A DNA stretch of 9,520 nt, taken from contig URYB01000084.1 in NCBI GenBank assembly GCA_900552085.1, positions 1-9,520 on the forward strand, read 5' to 3'. The notes below the pieces were generated by a model that made no database searches, was not told where the DNA came from, and saw only the letters and a program-made list of their open reading frames with translations. Below, piece by piece: positions 7,569 through 9,520 of the stretch; position 1 is the stretch's first letter; every line of letters begins with the position of its first letter. The position numbers were made by a program, and so were the translations under genes. The stretch is from an uncultured Lachnobacterium sp. (lineage in GTDB: Bacteria; Bacillota; Clostridia; Lachnospirales; Lachnospiraceae).

Positions 7569-8397
7569 TACAAAAGAAATAACAAAAAATGTAAAAGAAA
7601 TGTGCATTGAAGCAAATCATTTTCTTTCGCAGGATATGGATGCTGCGATGAAAAAAGCAACTGCAGAAGAAAAATCAGAATTGGGAAAGAAAATTTTAAA
7701 TCAGTTGCAGGAAAACCTCAAAATTGCAGGAAAAGAGATGATTCCAATCTGTCAGGATACCGGAATGGCGGTCTTTTTTGTTGAAATAGGGCAGGATGTT
7801 CATTTCGAAGGAGATTTGATTGAAGATGCAATTAATGAAGGCGTTCGGCAGGGATATGTAGATGGATATTTGCGTAAATCAGTTGTTGCTGATCCAATTT
7901 TACGGGAAAATACCAAAGATAATACACCAGCGGTCATTCATTATTCGATTGTATCCGGAGATAAAGTTAAAATTACGTTTGCGCCAAAAGGATTCGGAAG
8001 TGAAAATATGAGCCGTGTGTTTATGCTCAAACCGGCAGATGGAATTGAAGGCGTTAAGAATGCAATTCTTACCGCAGTCAAAGATGCCGGACCGAATGCC
8101 TGCCCTCCGATGGTGATTGGTGTAGGTGTAGGTGGTACATTTGAAAAATGCGCTTTGCTCGCAAAGAAGGCATTAACAAGGCCGGTTGGAGAACATTCCG
8201 ACATTGAATATGTGGCAGATATGGAAAAAGAGATGCTTGAGAAGATCAATCAGCTTGGTATCGGACCGGGAGGACTTGGCGGAACTACTACAGCACTTGC
8301 GGTTAACATCAATACTTATCCGACACACATTGCAGGGCTTCCGGTAGCAATCAATATATGCTGTCATGTCAACCGACATATCGTTCGTGTTGTGTAG
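7552..8397 (+). CDS. fumA: Class I fumarate hydratase (Fe-S), alpha subunit
   Basis: This is the N-terminal half of the oxygen-sensitive [4Fe-4S] hydro-lyase that interconverts fumarate and L-malate, made as a separate 281-aa subunit as in many anaerobes. The three expected cluster cysteines are present: C67 in ICQDTG, C184 in NACPPM, and C271 (with C270 beside it) in the C-terminal CCHVNRH. Glycine-rich VIGVGVGGTFEKCA and GIGPGGLGGTTTA, both typical of the family, are intact. The related L-tartrate dehydratase alpha subunit shares these features, so the exact substrate is inferred. The symbol follows alpha/beta usage, not the E. coli isozymes. The gene overlaps the upstream membrane-protein gene by 17 nt. 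The beta subunit follows after an unusually long 84-nt gap that contains an inverted repeat arm and a DnaA box. Confidence 0.92.
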   Translation: MIRTINTKEITKNVKEMCIEANHFLSQDMDAAMKKATAEEKSELGKKILNQLQENLKIAGKEMIPICQDTGMAVFFVEIGQDVHFEGDLIEDAINEGVRQGYVDGYLRKSVVADPILRENTKDNTPAVIHYSIVSGDKVKITFAPKGFGSENMSRVFMLKPADGIEGVKNAILTAVKDAGPNACPPMVIGVGVGGTFEKCALLAKKALTRPVGEHSDIEYVADMEKEMLEKINQLGIGPGGLGGTTTALAVNINTYPTHIAGLPVAINICCHVNRHIVRVV

Positions 8398-8417
8398 AAG
8401 TGAACAATATATCGGTT
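8371..8417 (+). repeat. Imperfect 15-bp inverted repeat spanning the fumA stop
   Basis: AACCGACATATCGTT (8371–8385) faces AACAATATATCGGTT (8403–8417); 13 of 15 positions pair and both mismatches are C against A. The 17-nt loop contains the fumA stop codon. The right arm is followed by only TTTCTTG, so it is a weak terminator candidate. It could instead act as a processing or attenuation hairpin between the two subunit genes, or as a protein-binding site. Confidence 0.55.
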
Positions 8418-8481
8418 TCTTGTGGATAACTTAGAGTAGATTTTAAATTTATGTTTAAAAGTAAAGGATAAGGACAGAAAA
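8398..8481 (+). other. fumA–fumB intergenic region
   Basis: This 84-nt gap holds the right arm of the inverted repeat, the DnaA box and the fumB ribosome binding site (AAGGA at 8470–8474, seven bases before the ATG). The remainder is AT-rich with no open frame. The best internal promoter pairing (TTGTGG with TTAAAT, 17 nt apart) matches only 4 of 6 at each box, so a separate fumB promoter is not supported. Confidence 0.6.
8421..8429 (+). promoter_or_regulatory. Perfect DnaA-box sequence (reverse orientation) between fumA and fumB
   Basis: TGTGGATAA is the exact complement of the consensus DnaA box TTATCCACA. It lies in the fumA–fumB gap, three bases after the inverted repeat and just before an AT-rich stretch (8438–8465). 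No other perfect match was noticed in the window. It is a single box, so it is not an origin on its own. DnaA binding is inferred from the consensus match alone. Confidence 0.5.
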
Positions 8482-9030
8482 ATGGATAAACATATTATAA
8501 CACCAATTACAGAAGAGATTACTGCAGATCTTCATTCCGGAGATTATGTATATATAACAGGAGAAATCTATGTTGCGCGCGACGCAGCACATAAGCGCAT
8601 GATTAAAGCTTTAGATCGTGGAGACGAGTTGCCAATTGATATTAAGGATGCAACTATTTATTATATGGGGCCTTCACCGGCTCGTGAGGGACATCCGATT
8701 GGATCCGCCGGACCAACTACGGCCACACGTATGGATAAATATGCGCCAAGGTTACTCGATTTGGGCGAAAAAGCAATGATTGGAAAAGGAAAACGTTCCA
8801 AGGAAGTCATTGATGCTATTATTAGAAACAAGGCCGTTTATTTTGCTGCAGTAGGAGGAGCAGGAGCACTTCTTTCCAAGTGTATCAAGAAATCTGAAGT
8901 TATCAGCTACGATGATCTGGGAGCAGAAGCTATCCGTAAATTATATGTGGAAGACTTCCCTGCAATTGTTGTAATTGATAAAGATGGAAACAATTTATAT
9001 GAGACAGCTATCAAAGAATTTGCAAAATAA
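8482..9030 (+). CDS. fumB: Class I fumarate hydratase (Fe-S), beta subunit
   Basis: This 182-aa protein is the C-terminal half of the class I fumarase/tartrate-dehydratase fold and pairs with the alpha subunit upstream to form the fumarate–malate hydro-lyase. Family signatures are clear: GEIYVARDAAHKR at 27–39, MGPSP at 62–66, GSAGPTTATRMD at 74–85, GKGKRS at 101–106, and the glycine-rich AAVGGAGALLSKCI further on. The length is normal for a separate beta subunit. Fumarase versus L-tartrate dehydratase cannot be settled by eye. In an anaerobe it would serve the reductive branch between oxaloacetate/malate and fumarate or succinate (inference). The ATG is supported by AAGGA seven bases upstream. 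No terminator hairpin follows: the -35 of the tRNA promoter begins only 19 nt after the stop. Confidence 0.92.
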   Translation: MDKHIITPITEEITADLHSGDYVYITGEIYVARDAAHKRMIKALDRGDELPIDIKDATIYYMGPSPAREGHPIGSAGPTTATRMDKYAPRLLDLGEKAMIGKGKRSKEVIDAIIRNKAVYFAAVGGAGALLSKCIKKSEVISYDDLGAEAIRKLYVEDFPAIVVIDKDGNNLYETAIKEFAK

Positions 9031-9048
9031 AAAAAGTAAAAATACCAG

Positions 9049-9077
9049 TTGACAAACCTGAGTAAGTTTAGTAGAAT
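9049..9077 (+). promoter_or_regulatory. Strong sigma-A promoter for tRNA-Ser (P1)
   Basis: A perfect -35 TTGACA (9049–9054), a 17-nt spacer and TAGAAT (9072–9077, 5 of 6). An A-rich stretch (9025–9042) could act as an UP element. The start would be near G9084. It is placed to drive tRNA-Ser and, by readthrough, the rRNA genes. Confidence 0.85.
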
Positions 9078-9083
9078 AAAAAA

Positions 9084-9100
9084 GCACTGCGAAAGCGTGC
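9084..9100 (+). other. Leader hairpin with GAAA tetraloop before tRNA-Ser
   Basis: GCAC, a bulged T, GC, loop GAAA, then GCGTGC fold into a six-pair stem capped by a stable GNRA tetraloop. It begins at the predicted P1 start and ends 19 nt before the tRNA. No U-tract follows, so it is not a terminator. It may help pre-tRNA processing or 5'-end stability (inference). Confidence 0.45.
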
Positions 9101-9119
9101 TATCGTGAATACGGTAAGT

Positions 9120-9207
9120 GCAGAAGTACTCAAGTGGCCGAAGAGGTGCCCCTGCTAAGGGTATAGGTCGGGTGACCGGCGCGAGGGTTCAAATCCCTCC
9201 TTCTGCG
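9120..9207 (+). tRNA. tRNA-Ser (anticodon GCU)
   Basis: An 88-nt class II tRNA. The acceptor arms GCAGAAG (9120–9126) and CTTCTGC (9200–9206) pair perfectly, with discriminator G9207 as expected for serine. The anticodon stem TGCCC/GGGTA holds loop CTGCTAA with anticodon GCT at 9154–9156, reading AGC and AGU. The long variable arm (GGTC…GACC region, 9166–9177) is typical of tRNA-Ser. The T arm GAGGG-TTCAAAT-CCCTC (9183–9199) is intact. The 3' CCA is not encoded (GTTAA follows) and must be added by a nucleotidyltransferase. It lies between promoters P1 and P2, just upstream of 16S. Confidence 0.96.
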
Positions 9208-9209
9208 TT

Positions 9210-9239
9210 AACTTTTTAAAAAATAAAATTTAAAAAGTT
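9210..9239 (+). repeat. 11-bp AT-rich inverted repeat between tRNA-Ser and the rRNA promoter
   Basis: AACTTTTTAAA (9210–9220) and TTTAAAAAGTT (9229–9239) are perfect complements around an 8-nt A/T loop. With only one G-C pair per stem and no U-tract after it, a terminator role is doubtful. It overlaps the A-tracts (9218–9223, 9225–9228, 9232–9236, 9241–9246) upstream of the P2 -35, so an UP-element or DNA-bending role is more likely. Confidence 0.55.
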
Positions 9240-9250
9240 GAAAAAAGTTG

Positions 9251-9279
9251 TTGACAAATGATTGTACAGCTGATATACT
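9251..9279 (+). promoter_or_regulatory. Strong sigma-A promoter for the rRNA operon (P2)
   Basis: Perfect -35 TTGACA (9251–9256), a 17-nt spacer and TATACT (9274–9279, 5 of 6), with phased A-tracts immediately upstream that would serve as an UP element. The start would be near G9286. A starting G would fit the GTP-sensing control described for B. subtilis rRNA promoters, though the exact start is only estimated. Confidence 0.88.
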
Positions 9280-9285
9280 TAAGAA

Positions 9286-9303
9286 GTTGTCGCAGTTGAC
9301 AAC
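9286..9303 (+). repeat. Inverted repeat at the predicted P2 start
   Basis: GTTGTC (9286–9291) and GACAAC (9298–9303) pair around a 6-nt loop, right at the expected P2 start. The right half also forms the small palindrome GTTGACAAC (9295–9303) and contains the -35-like TTGACA of candidate P3. Confidence 0.45.
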
Positions 9304-9324
9304 AAAATAATGAACATTGATAAC
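9296..9324 (+). promoter_or_regulatory. Possible third rRNA promoter (P3)
   Basis: Perfect TTGACA (9296–9301), a 17-nt spacer and GATAAC (9319–9324, 4 of 6). Same geometry as P1 and P2 but a weaker -10, which also lies inside the boxA-like element. It may be a real weak tandem promoter or a chance match. Confidence 0.35.
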
Positions 9325-9330
9325 TGAACA
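9311..9330 (+). promoter_or_regulatory. boxA-like antitermination element in the 16S leader
   Basis: The stretch TGAACATTGATAACTGAACA lines up with the Firmicute leader element as I recall it from B. subtilis (TGTTCTTTGAAAACTAAACA) at about 15 of 20 positions. Such elements recruit NusB–S10 to rRNA transcripts. The start of the core (TGAACA against TGTTCT) is the least conserved part, so this is tentative. Confidence 0.4.
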
Positions 9331-9369
9331 GTGAAAAACCTTGAAAGATTTTGAGAATAATTCAAGAAC

Positions 9370-9446
9370 GCTTCTATAAAAAGAAGCAACCTTAAAACAG
9401 TAAATCAGGACATTGTTTCTGATTAAAAGCCAGATTTGATTCTGGC
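9370..9446 (+). other. 16S rRNA leader with three successive hairpins
   Basis: Three short stems follow one another just before the 16S gene: GCTTCT/AGAAGC (9370–9387, loop ATAAAA), AATCAG/CTGATT (9403–9424) and GCCAGA/TCTGGC (9429–9446, loop TTTGAT). A weaker CTTGAA/TTCAAG pairing (9340–9366) precedes them. They are probably leader structures for rRNA folding and processing. The long-range RNase III stem around 16S cannot be checked because the 3' flank is outside the window. Confidence 0.5.
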
Positions 9447-9460
9447 AGGACAAAACTTTT

Positions 9461-9520
<60 letters not shown>

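Noticed and set aside
8420..8448. Promoter for fumB (TTGTGG, 17 nt, TTAAAT)
   Set aside because: Only 4 of 6 matches at each box, and the -35 is mostly the DnaA-box sequence; too weak to claim.
9208..9453. 81-codon minus-strand open frame across the rRNA promoter and leader
   Set aside because: It covers promoters, palindromes and leader hairpins, is low complexity and ends just before 16S; not a plausible gene.

Overview
The window looks like the replication-origin region of a low-GC Firmicute. Lachnospiraceae (Clostridia) is the best fit, and the genus cannot be settled from this window. The evidence is the conserved order dnaN–yaaA–recF–gyrB–gyrA, all on the + strand, the strong AGGAGG-type ribosome binding sites, the clostridial-type 16S 5' end and a two-subunit class I (Fe-S) fumarase. 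Everything supported lies on the + strand, consistent with a leading-strand position just downstream of dnaA/oriC, which would lie to the left of the window.

Layout. Bases 1–756 are the 3' two thirds of dnaN (sliding clamp). yaaA (S4 RNA-binding protein) follows 8 nt later and overlaps recF by 4 nt (ATGA). A 37-nt gap, with a possible promoter running out of the recF 3' end, leads to gyrB. gyrA follows 13 nt later with a GTG start and a strong ribosome binding site. An imperfect intrinsic terminator follows gyrA. Next come a membrane protein of the putative ABC-transporter type IV / CmpB family with a long coiled-coil tail, the fumarase alpha subunit (overlapping the membrane gene by 17 nt) and, after an 84-nt gap, the fumarase beta subunit. 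The last 490 bases are the front of a stable-RNA unit: a promoter, tRNA-Ser(GCU), a second strong promoter with A-tracts upstream, a possible third promoter, a hairpin-rich leader with a boxA-like element, and the first ~60 nt of a 16S rRNA gene.

How the genes work together. dnaN, recF, gyrB and gyrA are the replication, repair and supercoiling core. The rRNA unit downstream of gyrA echoes Bacillus subtilis, where rrnO follows gyrA. Here a three-gene metabolic/membrane cassette lies between them. remB, usual between recF and gyrB in many relatives, has no room.

I find no mobile element, CRISPR array, phage gene or clearly new system. The parts most worth a second look are small and non-coding: a perfect DnaA box three bases downstream of a 15-bp inverted repeat that spans the fumA stop codon, the tandem stable-RNA promoters that share an identical octamer, and the glycine at the usually acidic quinolone-region position of GyrA.
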